Shown in pieces: positions 12,055 through 25,400 of a stretch of 64,000 bases of DNA. A program made the position numbers and the translations under genes. The stretch's first letter is position 1, and every line of letters begins with the position of its first letter. The notes beneath the pieces are model-generated. The model saw only the letters and a list, made by a program, of their open reading frames with translations. It was not told the DNA's origin and ran no database searches. The DNA is from Echinococcus granulosus (taxonomy: Eukaryota > Platyhelminthes > Cestoda > Cyclophyllidea > Taeniidae): positions 334,026-398,025 of the forward strand of contig NW_020170400.1 of NCBI RefSeq assembly GCF_000524195.1, in the 5' to 3' direction.

Positions 12055-12160
12055 TTTATACAAACTGCATTTTTCTAAAAATCGAAAAAAATTAGCCTAA
12101 TTACTACGACAAAATGGGTAATCATAATATATGAGCCTGGCTACGGTACAGTACGATGGG

Positions 12161-12170
12161 ATATAAATAG
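12161..12170 (+). promoter_or_regulatory. Isolated TATA-box-like element
   Basis: The sequence atataaatag, followed by a GC-rich cgcgagg, matches the TATA consensus. It lies between two oppositely oriented solo LTRs. No gene was found immediately downstream, so function is unknown and it may be chance. Confidence 0.25.
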
Positions 12171-12644
12171 CGCGAGGAACTTTAGCTCTTATCTAGATTT
12201 CAGTGAATATCATAAGAACTCTAAAAAAATATTTTTTGTAAGGAACAAAAATTATTATTTTTTTGGTCCATTTTGATCCTCCGTTTATTGAGTAATGGAT
12301 TTGTTCATCGAGATGCGGCATTTGACATATGAAATGCACAATTTGCTAGAAGTGGACTGCTAATAGGAGGCAAAAATCAGCCGGAAACCTTTTTTAATGT
12401 AGATTACAAGGAAGGACGAACCGCAAATTGCAAAAAACAACTATAAATCGTTGCCGAACTGGATGGCTAATGATTCATTCCTGCCTCATTATTTCATGAC
12501 TGCAATAGTCAGTCTGTTATTGGTTCTAAAGTCCAAGTGACTATCTACAAAGGGCGCCAAAGGTGTCACGCACCGCAGTAATTACCCATTTTTGAAGTGC
12601 TCATATGAATTCGCAGAATCTTTTGTTATGTCATACCATATAAG

Positions 12645-12839
12645 TGTGGCGACCGAGACTCCCTGAAGACGAAAGAAGCCAAAATACCTAAGCAAAACAT
12701 AGATGCGGCGCAGAGAAGGGGTTTGGGCTATTGGGATGGCCCGAATGGCCAGCCCACCCAGCGAGGTACAGGAGGGCTAATTCAAAGTACAAAAGTAGCG
12801 CCTCACCAATACCAAGAGCTAGATCACCATTGTTTCACA
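12645..12839 (+). mobile_element. Solo LTR, copy B (195 bp, TG...CA, TSD TAAG)
   Basis: Starts TGTGGCGACCGAGACTCCC and ends ACCATTGTTTCACA, aligning end to end with the reverse complement of copies A and C. It is flanked by the direct repeat taag at 12641-12644 and 12840-12843. It is the most diverged copy: the TATA-like core seen in the others is altered here, suggesting an older insertion. Confidence 0.8.
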
Positions 12840-13276
12840 TAAGGCTTAATGGTAATGTCTATACTGTCCTCCTATCACCTTATGCCAATCATAATCCCTT
12901 ATTAATACTGGATGGCAATATTAAGGATTTATGAGGCTAAAAAGTGTATAAGCGTTCTTAAATGTACTAAAGGGTGTGCTTTAGACCCAACAAAAAATGT
13001 TTCAAATTTCGCAAATAGATTCTGACGATTGGTGGTCAAAGTGAATGAGCTAGATTCTAGGGTAACACCAATATCATTAAAAACACTAACAGCACGTTCA
13101 AGATGATACAGTGTATATAAAGGTTTTGAATCATTGTGCCTATCTATTATTAGCTGAACTAAATGCCTTTTTCAGCCTAATACTTTCTCGTTAAATAAAA
13201 AGTTGTAAGGCACAAAAATTGTTTTAATTATCCAAATTCCAACAGTGCGACTTACTTCTTCAGGTTCCTTCGAGGG

Positions 13277-14576
13277 ATGTCTGCGACTGACCAGGTTCGG
13301 AGTCTCCTGGATGAGCTGATGGGAGCCGCCAGAGATGGTAAGAATTAACTAGATACGCTATTTTTTGCTAAATCTGCCCTTCTTTCATTAAATATGTGAG
13401 GGTTCATGCTAAGTGGAACTAAGGCAAGGCGTAGAATTCATCGACTGTTATCATTCTCTTACTTTTAAGGTGATGCCATGAAAGTTGTTATTCGGTTGAC
13501 TTCCAAGTCATGTAAGTAAATGCCGACTAGGGTGTGAAAGTAAATTTCTGCCTGTTTTCTTAACCTTTCCTTAATTCAACCCGGTAAACAGGAGGCGAGA
13601 AACATATTGAATTCGACGATCCTCGGGTTTGTAAGAGCTTCCTCCTCGACTGCTGTCCACACGAGATTTTGGCGGGAACAGTACGTCATCATTTTGCCCC
13701 TTAACCTCAAGTCTAGAGAATGGATCTGGGCGAATGCCCCTACTCCCACGAAGTCGGGCTCAAATCGGATTATCGTCGGGAAGCTGCAAAAAGGCCCTAC
13801 TACTACGAGATAGACGTGAGTTAGTTTTCATTCCCCAAACATTTTTACAGGCTTTGCGACACCTAGAGGCTTTTATCGCCGAGAGCAACCGTCGAACTGA
13901 GCACGCCAAAGCTAAATTAAAGGAGACACAGGAGGAGTTGACCGAAGAGGCTGCTGTGCAGGTTGAGAAAATCAACAAACTCAGTGAGGAGATTGGTACA
14001 ACGTTGGCAAAGGCGGAGCAAAAGGGACATGAAGGTCATGTGGAAGAGTCTCTCGAGCTGATGAAACGCGTGGAAGAATTAAACGCCGAAAAGGCCAAAC
14101 ACGAGGCGGATTTAAGGAACGCCATCCCGGTCAGCACCTATCAGCAGCAGAAACTGCGTGTTTGTGACGTCTGCTCAGCGTACCTCGGTGTACATGACAA
14201 TGATAGACGTCTGGCGGATCATTTTGGTGGCAAGTTGCATCTGGGCTTTATAACAATCCGAGAGAAACTAGAGGCGTTGAGGAAGTACGTGGAGGAGAAC
14301 GATTTGGTTCGAAAGCAGCGTGAAGATGCCTCGTTACCACGAAGGGAACCGAGGCGAGACAGTCGAGATAGAGAGAGGGAGCGAGACCGTAGTCGAGATT
14401 GGGATCGCGATAGAGAGCGAAGCCGGGAGCGCAGGCGACGACGCAGCCGCTCCAGAAGCCACTCCCGCAGCCGTCGACACGATAGACATCATAGATCTAA
14501 TGGTAGTAGGCGCCACCGGGATGATAGTCGGGAGAGAAGACATCGGCAAAAGAGTTCGCGGGCTTATGACGATTAG
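13277..14576 (+). CDS. LUC7L: LUC7-like U1 snRNP-associated splicing factor
   Basis: Nuclear RNA-binding protein that associates with U1 snRNP and influences 5' splice-site choice. Four exons, 13277-13337, 13592-13680, 13717-13815 and 13851-14576, give 324 residues. Start: MSATDQVRSLLDELMG. The first CCCH-type zinc finger has FDDPRVCKSFLLDCCPHEIL and RMDLGECPYSHE; a coiled-coil segment (HLEAFIAESNRRTEHAKAKL onward) follows. The second zinc finger is KLRVCDVCSAYLGVHDNDRR with LADHFGGKLHLG. The tail from about residue 240 is an Arg/Ser/Asp-rich RS domain ending SSRAYDD. Introns 2 and 3 are 36 and 35 nt. An acceptor-like cttacttcttcag ends 13 bases before the ATG. LUC7L and LUC7L2 cannot be separated by eye. 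Confidence 0.95.
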
Positions 14577-15812
14577 GTGCTGTCATTGGTGTGGGTGTTT
14601 GTGGCACTTTTTGAGTAATTGTTTCTCTGTACATAAACACCGATATCGATTTATATGTAATTTATATTGAATCAATACAAGTGCCATTGTTTTTTCCTTT
14701 TCTGAGTTGGTGTTATCGTAGTTTCGTCATATATTTTTTCTCTATGTATTTGCGCACTTAGTTTGACTTATTGTTTTTTTTTCTTTCTGGGTCGTGTTTG
14801 TTGCTTTGCATGAACTCGCAGAGGTTGTTTCTGCTGCGGAATCTAGATGAATGGATAAGCACCACTTGGTCTATTTAACAGGAATAGCTGTGCAGTGTAG
14901 TGTAAGTCCACTGGTTACGCTACCAGGCTTTCCGCCGCACCTTCCTTGCAAGAATGACTATTTTAAGCTAGGGGAATATTGTTTCCTTGTTAAGCATAAG
15001 CACTGCTCAGTGCTCCCTAGTTCCTTTTTCCACGATCTTACTTAGTGCTCCAACGCCTCTTGGACATATCCACTCTATCAATTCTTTGGACTCATGTTTT
15101 GAAGGGAGCAGACTCCTGTCCACCTATTTTAAGGTATTTACTGATTGTCAAAAATAGATAGCAAAAGCTAGACTATCATCTTCTGGTAAATTGGGCTAAT
15201 CTGGGTCCTTTTTTTTCCGGTGCCACCTACAAGATGGGATTTTTCAACGCTGCTGTATCCTTTGCCCGTGCTATTGCGCGGCGTTCCAGCAGATCGTGAG
15301 GGATCCGCGAAAAAACAGAAATTTTGAAAGGTTCTTGTCTTAGCTTGAGGGTCGTTCCAGGCTCCCTCACTTAACATTCTTTGGCCCCTACAATGGTGGT
15401 CAATCCTTATGATCATTTACGAGGTAGACGGTTTCGGTGAAAATACGCAACAGTAAGAGAAAAATATTTTTTCGGGTTCCATTTATTGTTGCGTTATTCG
15501 GACTTTAAAAACAAAAATGTTTGAATTCAAGGTACCATTATACGATGCATGCATTCGAATCCATTTAGAGCGTTCCCGAGAAAGCAAATCTCCTTTTTAG
15601 ACTTGGGTGTTTCCGGGCCTCCTGAAATTTTGTCAAAACGGGCGCTGGAGATGGCAATTTCCAACAACACGTGATCTCACAAAGACACGACCGATAGCGA
15701 ATTTCTATGGGATGGATTTTGATACAGCTCGCCGACTTGATTTGTTATATCTTGTGCCAACTTGTTTGATGCAAATGCGCGAGAATAGTTTTGCTTCATA
15801 ACTCCTGCATGA
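14577..15812. other. 3' flank of LUC7L and intergenic sequence
   Basis: T-rich 3' untranslated sequence follows the LUC7L stop; an AATACA polyadenylation-signal variant lies near 14674. The rest has no recognisable exon or repeat. Confidence 0.45.
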
Positions 15813-16214
15813 GCCAGTTCAGTACTCCCTACTCTTTACTCACGTCGAGGGCTGATGTACAGCCGGTAGTTGTGACTCCATCTTGCCTTCTTTACGAATT
15901 TCAATTCACCTCCCAAGCGCCACGAATCTCTCACGGGAGAAGGCGCGGCATGTGGCAGTAGGAGGAGGTGTTCACTCAATTCGGTACGCATACGATTGAC
16001 TCTGGTGATGGATCACTTGGCGATGAATGCTCTCCATTCAGGAAGAGCCTCCATTCGTAGTGGCGATGACGACTCACGCATCACCACTGCTTAAGTTGCC
16101 ATGCGAAACTAACGTGTCCACATGAAGGTGTATTTGACGTGAGTGATGAGGCACTTTGTTCGTGTACCCACATCAACTGGGGAGGGAAGTCGTGGTAGAA
16201 CATACAAAGCAAAT
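15813..16214 (+). repeat. 402-bp dispersed repeat, copy 1
   Basis: Almost identical to 20206-20607, with a constant offset of 4393 bases. The core from cagtactccctactc to gggaagtcgtggt shows one clear substitution (gatgtaca versus gatgtgca). Divergence is confined to the edges. It has no ORF of note. Internal inverted segments, gtggcgatg with gcatcaccac and actcacgtc with gacgtgagt, could fold into hairpins. It looks like a recent copy of a short non-autonomous element; I cannot assign a class. Confidence 0.9.
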
Positions 16215-16451
16215 TAGTCCTACACACATGCTGTGCATTTACAGATGTTAGCAAACTGCAAGACAGCGCATTATTGTCTTCAGTGAATAAGGCATACTAA
16301 GCAGTTTATTCCATATGCTACACAAAACCGCACGAACATGTTTGGTTAAGGTAAAAGTGTTCTCGCCTTGAAAAACACCTCTAAGTAAAGCAGTAGAAAT
16401 TGCATCTGCTTTATACAAAATAGCAAATTAGTGTAACGATACAAAGGGCAT

Positions 16452-19400
16452 TCAGTGTAAATCGCGCCACACATGCAGCGTCAAAATCTCCACGATAAGC
16501 TTCAACACCGACATTAGTTGAGTGCGGTAGAGGTTTGAAGCCATCGCATTGGTGGATGAGGTGGCAGTCGCCGAACAACCGGAGGAAGACGCTATTGCAG
16601 ATCCTGAGAGGTTACGCACGGAAGCCTCAATGCTGTCGGCGCTACGGAACACAGCTCGCATGGTGAAGTCCTAGAAGATATGAAAGGTTGGCAAATAAGG
16701 CCTCTAGCCCTCACCAAGAACTTACACATAACTTCCAAGAAGGTTCAACCTCTGTTAAGGCCTCGGTAAGTGGAACACCTTCCACGGGTTGTTTCATGGG
16801 CGACAGTATGGTCCGCAAAAAGGAAGAGAATTTGGAAATAGCTGATGGCGATTGTTCCACTTTAGTCTCCCAAGAAAGTCTCGAGAAATGCCTCTGGGTC
16901 TGTTGAGCTGATCCATGCTCGCATCGCCAGGAAATATGAATAAGGCCTTCACGGAAGGAGGGATCGATAACCACTAGATGCGTCCGCCCACTACTCGATT
17001 CATTTGCTTCGTTGAACAAAAAAGCAACTGTCTTTCCACCACTGGAATTGAGATGATTCACCACAGAGGAGGCTAAGTGTTCTCCACTAATGTTTAGCAA
17101 ATCCAAAATCCTCGGGTCCATTCGAAGGAGGTCAACCTTCAGAGGTGCCGAATTGATAAGATCCCGGAACTCTTCACACGACAGTCCACGATGCGTGACC
17201 TCGGAGAAAAGGAGGGATACAGCCTCCTGACCGATTTCATCTACTTCTTCGGCACTCGACGGAGATGGTGTTGGTGGAAGGGTAGATGCAGGAATAAGAG
17301 GGAAGTACTGGGCGTCGAAGAGACGATACCACAGAAGGTTCTTGTGGCAACTAAGAATGGCTGAGTTGATAACATGGGGCATGCTGAGATACAAAGTGTG
17401 GTGCACTAGTTTCAGCGCGCGTCGGAGCTCAATTTGGTGCGAGGGCCAAACACCTAAGTAGGAGATCTTCCAGCGAAGGCCGGGATCGTGTTGAAGGGTT
17501 GTCACTTCCCCTGAGACTGTTCGAGACATGGTGCTTCGACCTCTGCCATGGGTGGTGCCGACGGTCGATTCACCAAGAGCAAAGACATTCAAAGAAGTGT
17601 GTCGACAGCGTTGACCGCTGGCCAACGACAGTGGGAGTGCTGAAGACGAGTCGCCTGGGGTAAAGCGAACCAACAATGAACAGTCAAATGTAATTTTGGG
17701 GCCTTAGAGCCATCATTGAGCATGAGGCACTGTAAGAGACTCATTAAAAGACAACGACACTGGGAAATAGAGGGGTCGGTCGGAATATACTGCTAGAGAC
17801 GTTCTTTCCACATTTAAGCGACAATTTAGTCCTCAATGAAATTGTATAGCGATTGAGAGAAATACATCCAAGGGAAGTTGTGTTTTTACATTACAGTCCC
17901 AACACATGCCCCTAAGGTTGTAATTATCAGACCGAAAAATGAGCGATCGAGGGCAGTTTGGAGGCAACAAAAGAATAAAATGTATATCCATGGGGTGCAC
18001 TTCAGTGATCAACTAACCAGCAAGAATTGGAGTAGTTTCCTGACTGCCTGAACGCACAAGTTTTGGCGAGAGAGTGTTTAGATCCCTGTCCGAACTCAAA
18101 CCTGGTCGAATTGCGGGCCATTCGACGGGCGTTTGGTGCTACAGGAGAGGGAACGCATTTTAAGCGCAAGAGTACGCATCGCACTGACGGCTGAAAACCA
18201 ACTCAGAACCAAAATAATGAAACAAAGTGGAAGTGTAACTACTAACTTCGATTAGGCTATCGTAAGCAGCGTAAAAACCGTTTCAATGAGTTACATTTTT
18301 GACTGACCTAGCCGATTAAAAGGGTAATAGGAGGATATGTATTACTGAGCAATCCGGGATTATGAAGAGTTGTGATTGAGGAAACCGCATTAAAAAGTTT
18401 GCATTCTTTATTATCAAATATGGATAAGGGCCTAAAAAACAAATCTGCAGAGGTAGCAGTATGCTTAGCAGAATGTGGCAGATCTGTCCTACCTAGTGAA
18501 AATGCGGGTACGAGGTCGTTTACTGGATTTATTATTGGCCAGAGGGAAATTCCCCCATAATTGAGTCACGCAGAGTTACGGAATGGTTTCATGAAAGGCA
18601 ATAAAGTTGAAGCCCTGACTGTCACAATGTACAACCTGCCGATTTATCTTTTACGGGTAATTCGGAGTTAACACATGATCCACACGACAGAGCGCATTGT
18701 GTTTGGCAGTTATACAAACTCGGTATCTACTCTAAATACCTCACCTAATCGAAATACCGAATGAGGTAAAAAATCAGGAAAATGGGACAATGAAATCAAA
18801 TTGAAGGTAATCAACTACATAAACGTTAGAACGGAGCCTTGGGAGTGCCAAGATCTACCTCATCTCGACAGTGAGAACAGTATAAACAATTCAATGCTAC
18901 CACTCCAACTACGTACTATTTGATGAATACAGGATCCTAATCATGACTAATCGGAAAGTAGCAGACATTTTCAAGACATGGTAGAGTTGATTCCACTACT
19001 CAGAATCCAGCGTTACTTTGCAAGAGATTGTTTCAACTCTCACACCTCATATTCACAACTATGACAACGAGTAAAGGAAGTAAATCTACACTATGAAAAA
19101 GAATCGGGAAACAATGGAAAAATAAAAAATAAGCTGTACTTCCCACACAGTTGCATGACAATGTATTTTATTGGTCAACGAATGATCGGTCAACAGAAAA
19201 CTGTTGCAAAAGGAGGAACAATCAGTCCAGATAGAAATCGACAAGCATGAACAAAACCAATCGAAATTTATCAGTCTTGACGAACAAAAAGAACTTATGA
19301 CAAATACCCAAAAAACTACTCCAATTAATAACTCTCATGAGAAAATTCCGAATGTGTAGCAGCATTCTACTAAGCATAGTACAGTACAAGGATTAAGACA

Positions 19401-22400
19401 GCATGCAACACACCGAGGAAACAAGATTATGAGAAAAAATTGTGAATATGATTAGGAGGGAAACGTTTTTAGACTCACGGAGCTATAGAATCGCCTACGA
19501 ACTACCTTTATGAAAGACAATATATATATTATCTGGATTAAAAGCAGTGCATAAAAGAAATTTATTTTGGTCGATCAATAATAATTGGATGGTAGCCAAC
19601 CAATTAAAAAGCAGGAATGTGACTAATTAAAAAGCACGGATGGAGCAGTTCTGCCAAGTTCTAACAGAAGAGCAGCAAAAGGTACGAAACGGTGTTCGAG
19701 TGAAAAGTTTACAAAAATTAGACTTACTGGTTCCTTGGGTTCCTTAAATTCTCTCTTTGTTTGGTGAATAAAAACGAAAAAAAAAGATAAAACAAAACCG
19801 ACGCTCATTCCACCGATCTACTTTAAAGTAGCTAAGTAATTAGCAAGCTCAAATTAGCCGAACACACAAGGCCGCATTACTACATGAGGCATTGAAAAAT
19901 ATTCCAGAAAAAGATCCAGCGCATTGTGAAATAGCCGCCTACTTTCGCAACGCAGTTCCAAAGCCAAAACGCCTACTTGAGGTACGCCTTTGCCACTTGC
20001 TTAGGAATCTACTTTTGTGCATTAACAAATGATAATTGGGGAATGGGTAGGTTCAACATCAACACCCAACCAATCAAATACCGATTTAACACAGGCAATC
20101 GCAGCTATCGGATAACCAAAAGGGTTTGCGTGGTATCCAATGTATTTCGCTGCATTGACTTGTCGTAACTTCTGCCGACTTGCATAATGCATTATGCACC
20201 AGGCCGCCAGTGCAGTACTCCCTACTCTTTACTCACGTCGAGGGCTGATGTGCAGCCGGTAGTTGTGACTCCATCTTGCCTTCTTTACGAATTTCAATTC
20301 ACCTCCCAAGCGCCACGAATCTCTCACGGGAGAAGGCGCGGCATGTGGCAGTAGGAGGAGGTGTTCACTCAATTCGGTACGCATACGATTGACTCTGGTG
20401 ATGGATCACTTGGCGATGAATGCTCTCCATTCAGGAAGAGCCTCCATTCGTAGTGGCGATGACGACTCACGCATCACCACTGCTTAAGTTGCCATGCGAA
20501 ACTAACGTGTCCACATGAAGGTGTATTTGACGTGAGTGATGAGGCACTTTGTTCGTGTACCCACATCAACTGGGGAGGGAAGTCGTGGTGGAAAATGCGA
20601 AGCAAATGACTTATTAACGGATGATAGTGAATTATACAAACATGCTGCTCATCTTAAACTAAGTCTGTCCGTTCAGTGATGAAAAGTAGCCTCTAGGTTC
20701 CAACTTCTGCTACTCTCATTGTGCACGCTTCCAAGGCATTCACCGCTCCGACCTCATGAGACTACGTTGGCTTTGGATGTGTGTATGCAGTGGACTGCTG
20801 ATGCAACCGCCTACCAGAAATGGGTCACTTGGAGAGAGCCAGCGGACCAAGGAAAGCGTCTTCTTGGAAAACACTGAAGATTAGTCGATTAGTTGGAATC
20901 GAAGCAACACTCTATGCCTCAAACTACCCTAAAACTCTCTGACCTAGGGGATAGAAGACGAGAAGGAAATCCTTGACCTCACCATTGTTCTCCGTATTTT
21001 TCGGATGATATTTTGTGTGTCTACCACCCATTCCTGACAATGACATGTGAAATATAAAAGATAGATATGAGGTAAAGGCAGTACAGAAGCGGTGGCTAAG
21101 ACTAGGCTCCTACTTTTAGAGAAAATTTTTTAAACAAGTAGATTTCGAAGCAACTTTGTCACGTCGGGAAAGGAATGAACTATAGATTATAGTAGTAAAT
21201 TATTTTAACGAGCAAAGTATTCGTAGAAGCCTTCTGCAAGTCAACTTCTATCATTCGCAGTCGCACAAACTAATTTAAAATCAGTTTTAAAGTATATTCG
21301 TTTCCTCGGTCCTGACCATAGCCGAATGGGCGTATGGACGCTCTGCATTTATTACATTATTTTGGCTACTTTGACTCGCTTTATTTTATTCACACACCAT
21401 TCCATGGGATGGAATTTTGTAGAAACGCGGACTCACGTTAACAATGCAATTTATGCCTACAATTTTGAAGCCTAGTTGACGCTTAAGCTGTTCATCCATT
21501 AACCCTACAGGACGACGATTGCCCTAAACTGCGAGGACAGTCAACTTGTCGGGGAACAGTAGTCACACGTCACGCAAAATAGGAACATTTGAGGGGTCAT
21601 TGTATTATTAAGGTTCTGGACATGACATCTTTAACCTTAGCCTCGAAATGAAGCAGCTATGCTGGGAGAGAGAGAGAGAGAGCTCCTGGCTTATGCGAGT
21701 CACTTAAAAAAGTTAGTAATGCTTAAAAGACAAGGTCTCAGGGCATGCATCATTGTCTTGCTACCAGAGTTGCCACTTTGTGGAACCTTGATGAACACAC
21801 ATAAATGGGAGAACAACTCCAAATTTCTTGCCAATCAAAAATACCGCGGCGTGGCAGCTTTTGTCCAGCATCATTAACTACTCTAAAATATCACAAATTC
21901 ATAACTGATCATAGTGGTAAATATTAACAATAGCTAATCTTAACAATGTGCCATTATCGGCAAAGATATGCTTTACGACTTACATTGTCTTCGGGAGTTT
22001 CCTCTACCTATTTAATGTAAAGCAGAAAAGAAATAAAGAAAATGAAAAGTTGTGCCTATAAAAAATCTAGTTAACTAGATCTCTCGAATGAAGTTGGGTT
22101 ATTTTAGTATTTGTGGTCAAATTTGTACGCAGAAGAAGGCAATAAAAATAACGAGTGAACGAAAGAAAGGAGAAAATGATTTCATGGATTAGGAAAACAT
22201 GATATTTAGCATTCAAAAAGTCAACGAAAAAACAGCACACTCCGCTTTCACGGGTAAAATAAGACATACTTTCTATAGTCACTCACATTTGCCGCTAGAA
22301 TCCACTTTATAGTCAAATTGATCTTTATTTTTCAACTTTGACACAATTAATCACTAATTTTATTGAAGTTTTTCAATCCAATTTACCCCCTTTTTAAACA

Positions 22401-25400
22401 AGTATGTCGCATATTTGTGACACACGGACGCAAATAAAAATACGTGTGGTCATAGTATCCAATGCATCAGGTTAGCTGTTTCGGCTTTTTTGACAGCCGT
22501 TATTGTGTTCAACTATCTTTTTGGTATTTCACGGTGAGTCGCTTGCCTACAGAGCAGTGCAGACAGCTGAAGTTATCAACGAGCCAAGAGCTTGGCTACT
22601 AAAAGTAATCTAGTTGGTAACTTGAGAAACTTCTTTCTAGTGGGGTATTTAAGCTTAAAAATGAGCCTTGGTACGAGGGGGACGTCAGTTGAAACCAAGG
22701 TAGAGGGTAATAATGAGATGAGTTAGAAACTCAGTTGCTGACCACCTCACCCCCAATGTCAGAAAGTAGCATCACTCTTAAGAAGAAAAATTCAAAGTTC
22801 AAATAGCTCTGGAAGCCATCACCAAGCAATTCCCTCGACCTTTCAGTAAAGGGGATATCAGATCCAGAACAATGCACACGCAGTCTGGCAAAGTGGTAGC
22901 ACACGAAGGAGGTCGATTCACGGGAGGTGGGGATACGCGCGATCCAAATGACGGACAACATTCCATTACCTAATTTTAGCGTCTCTATGATGATTTCTTG
23001 CCAAAAACAGAAAGTTAGGAAATAGGATCATTGCACCCTCGCTTTAGCCGCGAGACATAAAGGAAGAACGATTATGGTTCCGACAGATCTCAACACTATC
23101 ATTGCAGATTGGTCATCATTGAAATTTGCACCGATTCACCGCTCACCTCGAATCTCATAAATTTCATCAACAAGGTGACCTCCATTCATAAAAACAGCCT
23201 ATTTTAGGCAGTGATAAGCTCCAATCAAGTAGGCTTCTGCCCAAAGTAGAGAGCACAAGCTCCTAAAAACTGAGACATTTCAAGAACTCAAGAATCTTCT
23301 CCGCCACAACCCCGGAAGGTTGGTTGCTTAAAAACCCACGCCCACCTCAGCAGACAGCCCATGCGGCAGGGAAGACAGTCGCGCCCGTGGAAACCTTCGA
23401 CATTGATCAGTGAGAATAACAAATACTGAGATGCCGATGCGTTGAGGCGTAGTCGAGGACCCCGCGACTTCGGTCGACGTTGATGATACCTCTGCCTCTT
23501 TGTCGAGATAGGCTGCGCAAGCCAGAGAGAAGTGCTTCAGACAGGGTAATCGAAGCTGCGGAAAGAACCGTGGAGTGGAGGCTGAAGCAGAAGTAGAATG
23601 CGGTGGACGAGAATAACTGCGGTGGTAAGGGCGCTGTGGAGGAGTAAGTGGGGCCACTCCCCCCATCACCGCCTCCGTCGGTGCAACTAATTTTAGGGCT
23701 TCCACGATTCCCATTTCTGAGTCGGAGGTGGAAGAGGTAGAAGTATCATTGTCACCACCAGCAGGATGAACGGAAAGCGATTGAGCGGCATCGTCCGAGG
23801 TGACGGTTGAGGGGCAGCGGGGGGAGGAGAAACTGCAGAACCCGAAGCGTGCGTGCGTCGGCAGACTCGAGTTGATGCCCAGATCGAAGGCCTATTGGAC
23901 AAAGAGAGCAAATTCGTCTGGTAATACTGATAAGCTTCCTATTTTGAGGAATTATTTCAAATCTCTCGCGATATGGTCTTTGCCTGTACCATCAACTGCC
24001 TAGCATTTCTGAATGTTAATAATGAAGCCATTTCCAGACATGCAAGCCTTATAGCGCCCTCAAAAGTAGCTCTGGCTCACGATTCTGATGTCATAAATTG
24101 GAAAATATGCAGTTCATACCAGGAAACCATAAGTGGTGAGTACGTTAAATGCCAGAGACGCATGAGTCTTTTAAAAACACAGCAACTACCAGCAATCATG
24201 CCAATATCTCATGCTTATGATGTGTCATACGACACCAGAATAGAACCTTTTAAAAGCCAAGGCCTACAACAATAACCGCCTAAAACCTCCACATGAGTTG
24301 TAGACAACACTGAAATGGGAACAGAGCGGGGAAGATTAATAGGCGTTGGGCCTTAATCCTGTACACTCTTGCGTACATTTGATTAAAAAGTTCCATTTTT
24401 GAGCCATACCTCCCCAAAAAAGTGAATAGTACATCCAGTGCGCTTCAAGTTACGACGACTGATGTAGAAGAGTGTGCACTAGGAGCACTGAGGCTGATAC
24501 CCAAATCTAGATGTGCGCAAAAGGATGCAACAATACACAAGTCTTTAGATTAGATCTCAAAATGACTGGCAAGAACTCCTCCTCATCCTATCTATGCCAA
24601 TGGTCGCACTGTCATTTTGGACTTGTGTGCATCATGCCATCTAAAGTTACAGCCGAATCACTACCAACATTACAAAGTTATTTAAGATTAAATATTTTTG
24701 TTCACCTTAAAACCGTAGGCCTGTCTTGCCTCAATGAGGTGTTCAAACACCTGTTTGGGCTTGATTCTCGCATCCACAGGAAGGTACATGGGTAGACGTG
24801 TAAAGGTTCCACGTGCAAAAACTGGCGCCAGCGGGATAATGCGAGCAAGGTCACGAAGAAAACTCACAACCGGGTAGTTGGCGGGCAAGAAGGGGTGTCG
24901 TGAAGCCCCAAAACTACCTCCACCCCTGCGTCGCTGAGCTTTTGATATCTGGGGCAAAGCCCACGTCAAATTGGGCACTTGCAGTCTTTGGCCAATAAGG
25001 TCCGATTGAACTGAAATAATCATTGTTACTTATTGATAGTCAGCAAATAGGCTAGCCAGTTATCTATGAAACATACGCCTCAAGAAGGAATCCACATTCC
25101 TAAGGTAGAAGTCATATAGGAAGGAATGAAGATGCACACAGTCACAAAGACGACTCGATTCCTCCCACTTGACCACATAGGAGCTGCTAGCAATAGATGA
25201 TGAACCTGATGCTGAAACAGCAGCATTGACGGTTGTTGTGTTGCTTCCACTGCCACCAGAAGTCATGGAAAATGGATCAATCATAGCGGAGGCGATTTTC
25301 ACAGCAGCCACCGCCGCCGCCCGACCAACCAAATCCACCGCCAGTGGGCCTGTCAACACCGCTCGGGAGGCGGCGCGAGTCAGCCGACATAGCTCAATCG

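Larger units (their letters stand above)
17703..22750 (-). other. 5-kb intron of SZT2
   Basis: Separates the exon ending LLSDIGG from the one starting with PKITFDCSLLV (phase 1). It contains repeat copy 2 and a GA dinucleotide run near 21665-21682. No other gene was recognised on either strand. Confidence 0.75.

Noticed and set aside
11755..12063. Minus-strand ORF of 102 codons
   Set aside because: It overlaps solo LTR A and shares its translated sequence with the ORF at LTR C; a repeat artefact.
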